Source: Prochilodus magdalenae (Eukaryota > Chordata > Actinopteri > Characiformes > Prochilodontidae). From it: 64,000 bases of DNA. Made by a program: the position numbers and the translations under genes. The number at the start of each line of letters is the position of its first letter. Position 1 is the stretch's first letter. Positions 49,788 through 59,935 of the stretch are shown here, one piece after another. The stretch spans positions 62,501 through 126,500 of the forward strand of contig JAMWET010002892.1 of the NCBI GenBank assembly GCA_024036415.1. Reading direction: 5' to 3'. The notes below the pieces were generated by a model. It was given only the letters and a program-made list of their open reading frames with translations, ran no database searches and was not told the DNA's origin.

Positions 49788-50114
49788 TTAAAGGAGCGAT
49801 ATGTAAGTCCTCATAATCTGTCACGTTCATACTCCACATGCCGCTTACTCCTCCCCCCGTTTACCTACCAGTCTGAAGAATCCTGGACCTCAGTTTTGAT
49901 TTTGCACTTGTGCAGAGACGGCTCCATGCTACAGGGACTCACTACTGCCTTTTGAGGTCCAAAGTGGCATTACGAGACCGGATGGGTGTGGGGTATCTGG
50001 TTAGCATGCTAACTCCAGTGGACGTCCTGGCAATACAAAGCCTAGATGTCATTATTCTGCTGATAATGTAGTTAATTTTGTAGATAAAAAATTGTATCAC
50101 ATATTGCTCCTTTA
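49788..50114. mobile_element. small inverted-repeat element (MITE-like), about 327 bp
   Basis: TTAAAGGAGCGATATGTAAG at the left is mirrored by CACATATTGCTCCTTTATA at the right, about 15 of 17 core bases matching. There is no coding frame. The terminus resembles the start of each subunit of the array at 8814-9390. Confidence 0.5.
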
Positions 50115-50169
50115 TACTCAACAAATACTGTAGCAAAACTAATTTAATATGGAAAAAAGCTATCACAGT

Positions 50170-50335
50170 TTTAGAGGGGACTAGCCAAGGCTAGCTAATA
50201 GCTAGGCTAACCGTATCTCAGGTGAACTGAGCAGCGTTAGCAGCAGCTAGCTCTAAACAGTGGATACAGTAATAACAGCTCTGAGGTAAAGGTGAGGTAA
50301 CTGGTCATGTGACTGTATTAGTATACTACACTGTA
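50170..50335 (+). repeat. dispersed repeat, inverted partner of 53505-53660
   Basis: CTAGGCTAACCGTATCTCAG, CTGAGCAGCGTTAGCAGCAG and CTAAACAGTGGATACAGTAA through ATGTGACTGTATTAGTATAC reappear as the reverse complement at 53505-53660 with few differences. Confidence 0.8.
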
Positions 50336-50345
50336 GGTCAGAACC

Positions 50346-50435
50346 TGGTACTGTACTGTATACCACACACAGGGGACGTATACAGGGTGCAGGACTGTAT
50401 GATACTGTGTGTGGTATAGTAGTGTACCACGTCGA
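50346..50435. repeat. imperfect inverted repeat (hairpin)
   Basis: GGTACTGTACTGTATACCAC and then ACACA near 50347-50371 pair with TGTGTGTGGTATAGTAGTGT and ACC near 50407-50430, about 21 of 25 positions. Confidence 0.6.
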
Positions 50436-51684
50436 GTACAGCCTGTAGGCCAAGCCTTGTTTCAGAGCAGGAAGAGAGACTGTCCCTCATGGTGCGCAGT
50501 TAGATCCCTCCCCTCCGTCCCGCGGGTCATTAGGATGTATGACTACTGAAGCACAGACTTTCCGAACTGTTTGGAGTTTTAATGAAAGCATGGTGAGTGT
50601 ATTTGTGTACACCTGTTCAGAAGAGTGCTCCACACCAGCTACAACTACCACCACGAAACAGTCATCACTGAACATTTGTGTTCTTAACTCATAATGAAAT
50701 ACGTAGCTGAGGTATTGTTACTGTATTATTTACTGTTTATTGTTTTGCTGCAGGATTTATAGGAATATAAACCTTTATTTTGGTTTCCTAATTGATGTTT
50801 TGTGTATTTAAAGTTAGTAGTTAAGTAGCTAGACATTTTCCCGTATGGTTTTGGTCCCTCCCGTGCAGCTAGGGCCTCGATTACTGCGACACCCAAGGCA
50901 GCAGTTCTGCCCGGTTTGGTCAGAAGCATTGTGGATGCGTGTACAGGTAAGACGTACTGTTAGCTCTCTGCTGTGATAAACCCACAAAGCCCTGAATTTA
51001 GGTTAAACTGCACACCCAATGTGAAGCTTAGAGACACAGAGTGTGTTTAAACGGTGTGTGGTAACTGGACGCTGAATTGGAATGGGACTTTGATGATGTT
51101 TAGCTCAGTCACGGTTTGGCGTGGACAGGTGCTCTGGCTACGGGAGCTTCTACTGCCCCATGCGACCTTGACTCAGGTATGTCCATGTCTGGTGTGTTTG
51201 TAAAAGGGTTTATCTTTAATGGGTTTAACGTATTTTGAGATGTGTAGGACTGTAGTATGTTAGTTAAGTCGCTATACGATCACAGTGCACTTTTAAGTTG
51301 TCAGGTTTTTTTTAGCTCTGTGTCGCCCAAGCGCCACCTGGTGGACTAGTTGTGTACAGCAGTCAGGCTAAAACCAAGCTGCACAGTTAGGAGTGTCTAA
51401 AATGATAATCTGTAACATTTTAAGCACTGTAAATTAAAATTCATCTTAGGTTCTATTTTAGTTGTAATTGGATATGTTTCATTTTGTGTCGTATATTGTA
51501 TAAATTTATTACACATGATTTCTGAACATGAACAGAAGCATTGTGGATGCTTGTATGGGGAGTGGGAGAGAGCTGCTCTGGCTGTGTGAGCTTTCTACTG
51601 CGCCATGCTGCTTCAGGAATAAACCTTCAGATCTCCAGTTCCTTGGGTGTGCGTGTGTGGTCTCAACTACCATCTCAAGTCTGC

Positions 51685-51689
<5 letters not shown>
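50436..51689. other. no gene recognised; exon-like duplicated segments
   Basis: 50931-50946 (AGCATTGTGGATGCG, then GTGTACAG) is followed by GTAAG. 51129-51176 (GTGCTCTGGCTACGGGAGC onward) lies between GGACAG and GTATGT. Related sequences occur side by side at 51533-51616. No protein frame is evident. See findings. Confidence 0.3.
51331..51344 (-). promoter_or_regulatory. CTCF-like core motif
   Basis: The - strand reads CCACCAGGTGGCGC, a full match to CCASYAGRKGGC. Motif match only. Confidence 0.4.
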
Positions 51690-51749
<60 letters not shown>

Positions 51750-51760
51750 ATATACACATA
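51690..51760 (+). repeat. (TA)n(TG)n microsatellite
   Basis: About 20 TA units followed by about nine TG units. Confidence 0.97.
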
Positions 51761-51884
51761 TATGAGCTCACCCGACAATAAAACGAGTCCCCTGCCACTG
51801 TACCTAACACCTGTAACACCTCCACCAGCACCAGTACCAACTGGGACTGGACTGGGTATGTACTGGACGAGGTTCTGGATGTAG

Positions 51885-52180
51885 CCACATCAGTGTTCAG
51901 ACACTCTCACATCAGAGAACTGGTCAGGTGGTCCAGATGTGGTGGAGGCCTTCCCTGGCACAGTTCCGAGGAGAATTCCCTGTAGGCTGGGATTGTATCC
52001 ACTGCTGGTAGACCCGTATGACCGTACGCTTCCATACACCTGCAGATTCAGCTACTTCCTTCACACTATGGTCTTTGGCCACGCCCACATGCAGTCCCTC
52101 CTTTTAGCCAATCATTAACATCTGCTCTGGAGCCATTTTCCACACATGGAACGAGACATTCCCTCCACTGTACCACCTCT
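51885..52180 (-). mobile_element. Tc1/mariner-type element fragment, copy 2
   Basis: Near-identical over most of its length to 7146-7425, including the reversed helix-turn-helix coding segment (GGTCTTTGGCCACGCCCAC, CTTCCTTCACACTATG). The related block 52222-52275 follows, as 7978-8035 follows copy 1. Confidence 0.6.
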
Positions 52181-52221
52181 TCCCAATCTATGGATCCCGT
52201 CATTCACCCCCCACAAGGGTT

Positions 52222-52275
52222 TATAGCCCCATCATCCTCGGGCGGCGCCACCTGCAGGAGCCTGAAAGTACTACC
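52222..52275. repeat. dispersed repeat fragment, shared with 7978-8035
   Basis: TAGCCCCATCATCCTCGGGC and GCCACCTGCAGGAGCCTG correspond to the block at 7978 with few changes. Confidence 0.55.
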
Positions 52276-52726
52276 AGCTTGAACACACAAGGGGACTCGT
52301 CACATCACATTGCCAAAGACCTGGACGCGGGTTGAGAGAGGGAGAGAGATCTAGGTGACTAGTGACTCAGCACTGTTAGCAATGCTAACTTCGTATCTAC
52401 AGCACTAAATCAAAGAAGCCACTGCGCTGCAAGCATGCCTCGGCTGATTGATGACGGATCTGGATTAAGTGGAAAATTGTGCAAATGACATTTTTTTGCG
52501 GAAGCGTTTCTTTAAACAGTGTCGTCAGACGAGTCTGGATCAGCCTGAGGAGGTGAAGGGCGTGCTGCGGTTAGACAGCCTCATGCATCTCCTCTTTTCC
52601 CTTCGCAGCCAAACGATGAGTCAGGCCAGTCAGGGACACCGTCATCTCAAAGACACTCAGCCTGGCCCCAGCACATGGCCAAGGAGCCGTCGGCCACTGC
52701 TTCGCATGATCTATTCACTAGGGCCC
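52276..52726. other. no feature seen
   Basis: Intergenic sequence; the 146-codon frame that starts at 52469 runs through the GC minisatellite and shows no family resemblance. Confidence 0.35.
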
Positions 52727-52801
52727 TCGCTGTCCTCCCGGCGCTGTCCTCCCGGCGCTGTCCTCCCGGCGCTGTCCTCCCGGCGCTGTCCTCCCGGCGC
52801 G
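52727..52801 (+). repeat. minisatellite, 15-bp GC-rich unit, 5 copies
   Basis: Five consecutive, nearly perfect CTGTCCTCCCGGCGC units. The - strand frame of this stretch reads an Arg/Gly-rich repeat. Confidence 0.95.
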
Positions 52802-53504
52802 CAGGCCGAGGCCATTAGGGACATAAACAAACTAATGGAATCAAGAAAATCTCCATTTAGGGAAGGGAGCGGCGGCTTCGCAGGAGCGAGTGCGCAAGGG
52901 CATTCATAACAGCGCGCTCTCATTTCCAGCACTGGCGAAGGCGGGCCGGCTTTATTAGCATGAACCCCCCCCACCCCCGACTCCAACCCCCCGGCCGTAT
53001 GCAGCCACATGGAGAGCCCAATTTGGCTCTGTCCTCCAAATTGTAACGGATGGAGCCCCTGCTCATTTGTCATGTGTTAATTACGGTGCTTAAGCAGCTC
53101 CGGCGACACTCCCGCTCCTCCGAACTGCGCCATCAGTTAGATCGATGGAGGGATTGATCTTGAAGGCTGCCGATGCTTCAGGTGAGTTTGTCTAAGTGAT
53201 GTCTAAATAAACGGGACGTGTCCTGATGGAGCGTGACACTGGATCCCACTGGTCTGGCTGAGGACCCGTAGCGTTAGCTTCGAGAGGTGTGGCTTGGCCG
53301 CTGGTGCTGCAGGGAGACAACCTTTAAAGGAGCCCATGTATCATCACTGCACCTTTACAGGAGAGGGTGTAGGTCAATAGAACCAGACGTCTCCCTCGCA
53401 GTGTAAGGGCAGAGCTGTTGTTCCAGTCATCATGGAATTTTTGCCGGCTGCTGTGATCAAAAACTAAATATAAAACTCAAACGGAAAAAATGTACAGTGT
53501 AATA
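52802..53504. other. unique sequence, nothing recognised
   Basis: 52810-53110 is free of repeat hallmarks and contains homeodomain-type ATTAG and CTAATGG words. It might be a noncoding regulatory segment but this is not demonstrable here. Confidence 0.3.
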
Positions 53505-53660
53505 TACTAATACAGTCACATGACCCGTTACCTCACATTTACCTCAGAGCTGTTATTACTGTATCCACTGTTTAGAGCTAGCTGCTGCTAACGCTGCTCA
53601 GTTCACCTCAGATACGGTTAGCCTAGCTGTTAGCTCCCCTTGGCTAATCACTCTAAAACT
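53505..53660 (-). repeat. dispersed repeat, inverted partner of 50170-50335
   Basis: Reverse complement of the block at 50170-50335: CTAATACAGTCACATGACCC, CAGAGCTGTTATTACTGTAT and CTGCTGCTAACGCTGCTCAG. Confidence 0.8.
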
Positions 53661-53871
53661 GATCCTCTAAAGCGAGTTCATCTTTTATTAATCTTCAGAC
53701 CTGTATATTTAACTTTCTGAGGCTCATTCTGATGAACACACACCCCACTACAACCACTACACCCACATTTATACTCCGAGTGGGCTGCGTTTAGCCCCCC
53801 ATGTTACCCACCACCATTTTCTCTGGGTGGACCAGGCTGAGAGCTGGTGAGGCCGCAGTGCATGATGGGAT

Positions 53872-54790
53872 ACAGTACACCATGAAGATACCTCCACCTG
53901 TACACTAGAACCTCTGAGTGGAGCAGAACACCATCTGGGTCTCTCCAGTACACCATGAAGATAGCTCCACCTGTACACTAGAACCTCTGACTGGAGCAGA
54001 ACACCATCCGGGTCTCTCCAGTACACCATGAAGAGAGCTCCACCTGTACACTAGAACCTCTGACTGGAGTAAAACACCACCCGGGTATCTCCAGTACACC
54101 ATGAAGATGCTTCACCTATACACTAGAACCTCTGACTGGAGTAGAACACCATCCGGGTATCTCCAGTACACCATGAAGAGAGCTCCACCTGTACACTAGA
54201 ACCTCTGACTGGAGTAGAACACCACCCGGGTATCTCCAGTACACCATGAAGATAGCTCCACCTGTACACTAGAACCTCTGGCTGGAGTAGAACACCATCC
54301 GGGTATCTCCAGTACACCACGAAGATGCTTCACCTAAACACTAGAACCTCTGACTGGAGTAGAACACCACCCGGGGATCTCCAGTACACCATGAAGAGAG
54401 CTCCACCTGTACACTAGAACCTCTGACTGGAGTAGAACACCATCTGGGTATCTCCGGTACACTAGAACCTCTGACAGGAGTAGAACGCCATCTGGGTATC
54501 TCCGGTACACCATGAAGAGAGCTCCACCTGTACACTAGAACCTCTGACTGAAGGAGTAGAACCTCTGACTGGAGTAGAACACCATCCGGGGATCTCCAGT
54601 ACACCATGAAGATAGCTCCACCTGTACTCTAGAACCTCTGACTGGAGTAGAACACCATCCGGGGTTCTCCAGTACACCATGAAGAGAGCTCCACCTGTAA
54701 ACTAGAACCTCTGACTGGAGTAGAACACCATCCGGGTATCTCCAGTACACCATGAAGATAGCTCCACCTGTACACTAGAACCTCTGACTG
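53872..54790 (-). repeat. minisatellite, 73-bp unit, about 12.5 copies
   Basis: The + strand unit is TCTCCAGTACACCATGAAGA, then TAGCTCCACCTGTACACTAG, then AACCTCTGACTGGAGTAGAA, then CACCATCCGGGTA. CTCCAGT and ACTGGAG inside each unit are inverted repeats. A rearranged region at 54440-54560 has partial units. Series of 65-72-codon - strand frames offset by 73 bp are read-through, not genes. Confidence 0.95.
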
Positions 54791-55935
54791 GTAGTATACG
54801 TGTATACCTGATCTGTACCCGGTCAGGTGATTGCCTCTCTAATACACCTGTATTAAAAAGGTATGCGCTCTAGCTCCACGCTGCATGTGCGCATGGTTTG
54901 GGGTCTAATGTCCTGCAGACAGGCAGATAATAATAATGCTACCCATCTGAATGATGAAGTGTCTGTTTCCTGGATGAGCTTTGATGTGCTCCAGAACAGA
55001 TGCGTTACGGCTTGTTTAGAGGCGCTCTTCCTCCGAGGTATCGCATTGATTTCCTCAGTGCATGACAAACGCAGTCCTCCAGTTTCTGAATTATATAAAC
55101 CCCCTGCTCGTTTGATTAGCGTTAATCAAATTCAGCACATGAACTGATTACAGGCCTGATACATAAAATGGTGTCCTCAAGAAAGAAATTAATCAGTGCG
55201 CACCAGTCGATTCTCATTTCACTCCTTCTTTCTTTTTCGTGGCTCCAAGCTAAAGAAAGCTAAAGAAGCAAAACAGATTTAACTTGTTGCAGATACGAAG
55301 GGGGGGTGCGGAGGGGTGCGGGGGGCTCCTGCGCGTTCTTCCGATCCCTGAGCTGTAAAAGGGGGTGAAACAGCTGCGGTGCCATATTGTCTCCTCTAAT
55401 GACCGAGCGTGCCAGGTGAAGCCAGGCCCACAGCATTAGACGTCCACCTTAATTACTGTTCAATTACGCTGGGCCGAGCCATCAGATCTATCACCCGGCC
55501 ACTTAACGAACCCGCCGGCCGGACTCCAGCACTGCGCCCGAGTTTCAGAAAGGCTCGTTAACGTGGGCTCAGACTGCGTAATGACTCAATACAAAAAAAA
55601 CCAAATAAGCTTCTAATAATCTTAATAACTCCATTACAGTCTGTCTGGAGTCGGCAACGGCATAAAGCCCAACGTACAGACCAGAGAGGAGCTCCCCCCA
55701 CGGAGACCACCCCTGGTAGCTGCCTGAAGCACCTCGGCAGAATCCCAGCCCTTTACGCTGTTACAAGGTGATGTCATCGTGTAACACAGTTCTTACCGCC
55801 CGCCTACCGGCAAGTTTTCCACGCTCCCACGTAATGCACAGCTTCAGCCATGGCAGAAGACCAATCAGAACAGAGTGAGTGATCTGACCAATCAGAGCCC
55901 ACTGGGTTCATCAGGTGCTTTTAGAAGGGAAAGGC
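54791..55935. other. unique sequence, no gene recognised
   Basis: Non-repetitive. A palindrome TTTGATTA-GCGT-TAATCAAA lies at 55111-55130. 55400-55640 is AT/GC mixed with ATTAG and TTAATTA words. No exon recognised. Confidence 0.35.
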
Positions 55936-55939
55936 GGTG

Positions 55940-56275
55940 ACTAGAGTTGCCACCCGTCCTGTAAAATACCGAAGCGTCCTTTATTTGGCAATTAAATGCC
56001 GCGTCCCGTATTAAACTGTCACACACACATGAATGATCACGATCTCTCTCAAACCGCACCCCCCAAACCCCCCGGACTCAAATTCGGGACACGCTTTGTT
56101 CCGTATATGTCCGATAAACACGTGTGTCACACATGATTGATCACACTCTCCCCCAAACAATCCGCCCCCCCCGGAATCAGATCCCATACGGGACTCGATT
56201 TCAAACACGTCACTCACACATGACCACGCCCCACGTGCGTTATTTTCATTTCTGATAGCTGGCAACCCATCTCTG
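55940..56275. mobile_element. possible small element with related ends
   Basis: AGAGTTGCCACCCGTCC near the left and AGCTGGCAACCC near the right are loosely inverted. Between them CACACATGATTGATCAC and related words recur. The ends resemble a common fish GTTGCCA element, but boundaries are uncertain. Confidence 0.3.
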
Positions 56276-56349
56276 CCCCGCCACATAGCGGCTCTTGGTC
56301 ATGGTAAGGGGTCGGTAGAGACCAGAACAGATTTAAAATCATCTACCTA

Positions 56350-56880
56350 CAGGGGTTGGAGAATGAAACTGAAACACCTGGTTTTAGACCACAGTCATTT
56401 ATTAGTATGGTGTAGGGCCTCCTTTTGCAGCCAGTACAGCGTCAGTTGGTCTTGGGAATGACATATACTGCGTCCTGCACAGTGGTCAGAGGGAGTTTAA
56501 GCCATTCTTCTTGCAGGATAGTGGCCAGGTCACTACGTGATGCTGGTGGAGGTTCGTCCTTCTTGGTGGTATGCTGACATTACCCTGGATACCGTGGCTC
56601 TTGATACATCACAAAGACTTGCTGTCTTGGTCACAGATGCGCCAGCAAGACGTGCACCAACAGTGTGTCCTCTTTTGAACTCTGGTATGTCCCATAATGC
56701 TGTGTGCATTGCAGTATTTTGAGCAGAACTGTGCTCTTACCTGCTACCTGAACCTTCACACTCTGCTCTTACTGGTGCAATGTGCAGTTAATGAAGATTG
56801 GCCACCAGGCTGGTCCAATTTAGCCATGAGACCTCCCACACTACAATGACAGGTGTTTCAGTTTCATTGTCCAACCCCTG
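56350..56880 (-). mobile_element. Tc1/mariner-type non-autonomous element, 531 bp, 31-bp inverted termini
   Basis: CAGGGGTTGGAGAATGAAAC at the left end is the start of a 31-bp terminus mirrored at 56850-56880 with one mismatch. TA precedes the left end; the right flank is TG, so the target duplication is absent or mutated. On the - strand next to the left end, the frame reads AAKGGPTPY followed by a stop (56402-56432), the C-terminal end of a Tc1-like transposase. The rest of the frame is broken or deleted. Confidence 0.85.
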
Positions 56881-57049
56881 TGTATGACACATACATGATG
56901 CTTTACTCACCTAACCTGCGGTTAGCCGGTAGGCGAGTCACAGACTCCACTATGTGACTGGGATTGTTGACCACTGTAGGGTAGGCTATGGGGTATCTGG
57001 CTACTGGCTTGCTGCCTCTATGGCCGGGCAATAGGCTGAGCCAGTTGTG

Positions 57050-57325
57050 GATCCAAAAGTTTCAGTTCTGATACTGATACATAAACGTTGTGTATCAGTC
57101 GATCAGTCGATCCCTGATACCAAGTCTATACTGTTGTTGAGTTGGTAAACCGCATACTTCACCGCTAAGTTTGTAAAACAGTTGGTCCATACAGCTGCCT
57201 TATAGGTCAGTGAATGGATGGGCCTCATACACCGGCCTAATTATCCAATACCTGATCCATCTAATTTTGTTAACACTGGGACAGATTTCCAATCCTAATA
57301 TCATATCAGTGCATCCCCTATCCTG
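57050..57325. mobile_element. possible hAT-type relic
   Basis: ATCAGTCGATCCCTGATACC near 57097 and TATCAGTGCATCCCCTA near 57302 resemble the termini of fish hAT elements (GATCGGTGCATCCC). No coding frame is present and boundaries are unclear. Confidence 0.3.
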
Positions 57326-58604
57326 ACGGGAGCGCCGGGCTCGCAGTAAGAGAGTCACACCTACACCGCACACGAACGAGTAGTGGTTGTTACTCTGCAT
57401 GGAAGACGTGTGGCTAGAATTGGCCTCCCTGCTTTGCAGTAGAGCACGGAGAACCCCTGCTGGTGTGGTACATGAATGAGCATGTGCTTCAAGCACCATG
57501 TTTCCTGTGGAACCCACGCTACAGTACTTTTAGGAACCAGCAAGGTCAGAAAATAGATCAATACAGAGCTCAGGTAACGTTAGCATGCGCTGATTGACCT
57601 GTGTATCTCTTTTAGCCCAACCCGTACCGTCCAGGAAGTTTCCCTCCCAGGTGGAGTATCCACACTCATAGCTTTAACCCTTTCCCGCTAGAACCGAAGA
57701 TCCTGTTCAGTGATGCTATAAAAACACAGCGGCTAAACGACGAGAAGGAGAACACGATACCGGCGCCATATGGATAATAGCAGTAAGGGAGAGGATAAAG
57801 AGATTAACCCGCCGGTACGTTCCCGGCGTCTGGAATGAATAGTGTTCATTAGACTGCCCAGCTGTTGGAAACCCGCCTAAATAATCATTAGGACATTAGC
57901 TGGAGCCGGGGGGATAGTATTCTGAACATTGCCTGAAGAGCTGAGATGCTGTGAAAACTGAAATGGTCTCCTCATCATGCTCGTCTTAGAGGTTAAGTAG
58001 CTCCACAGCAGCGCCGCACTCATAAGAGGAGGTGATAAAACTCTTAAGGAGCTCTTTAAAGAGAAACAAAGGGAGGTGTTTGATCGTGTTGGGTGGTGGA
58101 ACAGACACACGGTCATCTACGTGTCATCGCTGGGATCAGGCAGGAAGAACTAGCGAGCTCAGAGACGATGCAGAGATGCAGATTACTGGGCAAAGGCCAT
58201 TAGGAGGTCATCCCACCTCCAAAAGGAGGACACCATAAAGGAGGTGGGAGGGGCAGGGGGAGGGGTCGGTCGATACTAGCCAGAATTAAAATCATAACCT
58301 AATCTATATCAACGCACACATGACGCGTTACTCACCGGGTGGAATGGATGAGGTTCGTGAGTCAGACTGGAGCTTACTAACTGACCAGCATATAGAGGGC
58401 TGACCTACATGGTAGGTGAGTCACGATGTCACATGACCTTGGTAAACCAATGAAATGCAAGGCATGTCTTTTGACACGTACCAATGGCACACCACTACTG
58501 CTGGCGGGTGGAGATTGAATTTTTTCAGGAGACTCACTTTCAGTTCCTCAAAGAGACATGCCTCCAAAGTTCAGTCTTAGAAGCTGGTTTAGCATCTTAA
58601 GCTC
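57326..58604. other. no feature seen
   Basis: Intergenic sequence; nothing recognised. Confidence 0.35.
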
Positions 58605-58725
58605 ATCCTAATAAACGAGAGCACCAGCAGCTTCTTTGCTGGATGTGCGTGTCTCCATTTCTCAGCGAGGAGCTTCTTGAACAGCTACACCTCCTTTCAG
58701 ACCTCCATAGTGTGGAGGTGTCTCT
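58605..58725 (-). mobile_element. fragment of the Tc1/mariner-type family seen at 35716
   Basis: CAGCAGCTTCTTTGCTGGAT, TTTCTCAGCGAGGAGCTTCT and TGAACAGCTACACCTCC are the reverse complement of the block at about 35775-35850. Confidence 0.65.
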
Positions 58726-59329
58726 CACAGTGGAAGAAGGATGGACAGGAGCACCTGTGGATGTTCTCAGATCTGAAGCAGGAGTGGAGCTTGATGTTCT
58801 CCTTTTCACAGAGATGAAAGTGCTGTTTATCTGATGGGGACAGTGCTAGTAGGTCTACCAGGTCTTCCAGGTGGTTGTTAGGGGTCCCAGTTTTCCCTGT
58901 TTCCCCATCGAGTTGTACTGGGAACCACATAAATGAGGGTGATATCTGGCAATTGCACAGCCCTGTGTACTCTCTGACAAAAAAACTGGAGCATAATGAA
59001 TGTGCTTCATGCTAAATTCATAGTTTGGAAGCTAGGGGGCAGAGCTGCCTCACTAATGTATTACATTAACATCTGAAATGAAAATGATCCGGTCTCAGCT
59101 GATTCAGGAGCATTTGCTATTTGAACTTTGTTGATTTGACTTTTTGTGCAGCTGCAGGGCATAGTATTTGTGCAAAGCTTCCTGAGATGTGGAGGAGAAG
59201 GTGTATGAAGTGTAGAAGCTGGAGAGGCTTAACACTTCACACTCAAGGGATATCTATTACCTGTACTTAGGAGAGTTATAAGCACTAATCTGTCTGTATA
59301 TATATATATATAAACTCTCCATCAGGAGA
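58726..59329. other. no feature seen
   Basis: Intergenic sequence; a short TATATATATATATA run lies near 59298. Confidence 0.35.
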
Positions 59330-59935
59330 ACAGCTGCTCCCAGGAGGAGGTGTGGGAGTGCAGGTGTGTTGGGAAGGAGGATAAAGGTGACCAGGATCAA
59401 TAACTGGTGATAAGTTTAGACTGATATGATCAATATTTATTGAGCTACACATACAGAAGTCTGTCTCTCAGTATGGCGTCGGGCCGCCGTGTTTGCTAAC
59501 CCAACACGCCAGACGTCTCGGTATGGAGCTGTAGAGGTTCCTGATGGAGTCCTGTGATAATCCATCCCATGCAGCTTGAACATCCTCACACAGTTCCTGC
59601 AGATGGTGCGGTAGGGGTGGAGGTGGAGGGACACCAGGCCTTCTGGACGTGTGGCGACAAACCGTCCATCTCGGTGCCGACCACGGTGCCTCCACACACG
59701 GATTCGTTGGGCGTCTCCACCAAGACTAAAGCGGGACTCGTCACTGAAGATGACCCGCTGCCATTCTGAGTCACTCCATGACAGTCTGGTACGACACCAC
59801 TGCAGTCTTTGGTGACGGTGACGTGGTGTTAAGGACAGTCGTGGTAACGGTCTGTGTGCATGTAGTCCTGCGTGGTACAGCCGTCTGCCGATGGTGCTGC
59901 ACTAACAGGAGGACTCTCAGAGGACACTGTTGGCA
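59330..59935 (-). mobile_element. Tc1-like element copy, inverted, broken by the 37-bp array
   Basis: Shares its whole length with the copy at 48030-48600 in the same orientation. It stops at about 59930 (GGACTCTCAGAGGACACTG), where the 37-bp array begins. Sequence equivalent to 48605-48760 is not found after the array. Confidence 0.75.
59468..59886 (-). pseudogene. Tc1-like transposase remnant with frameshift
   Basis: The - strand carries the same pieces as the 48.2-kb copy: DSEWQRVIFSDESRFSLG, VWRHRGRHRDGRF, then in another frame GVPPPPPLPHHLQELCEDVQ and AAWDGLSQDSIRNLYSS, ending GGPTPY and stop. The shift between VWRHRG and the C-terminal part and the central deletion make it a pseudogene. 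Confidence 0.75.

Noticed and set aside
53769..54753. Ladder of 65-88-codon - strand open frames with similar sequences, looking like a small gene family
   Set aside because: Frames are offset by exactly one repeat unit (73 bp) or multiples and are the same minisatellite read repeatedly.
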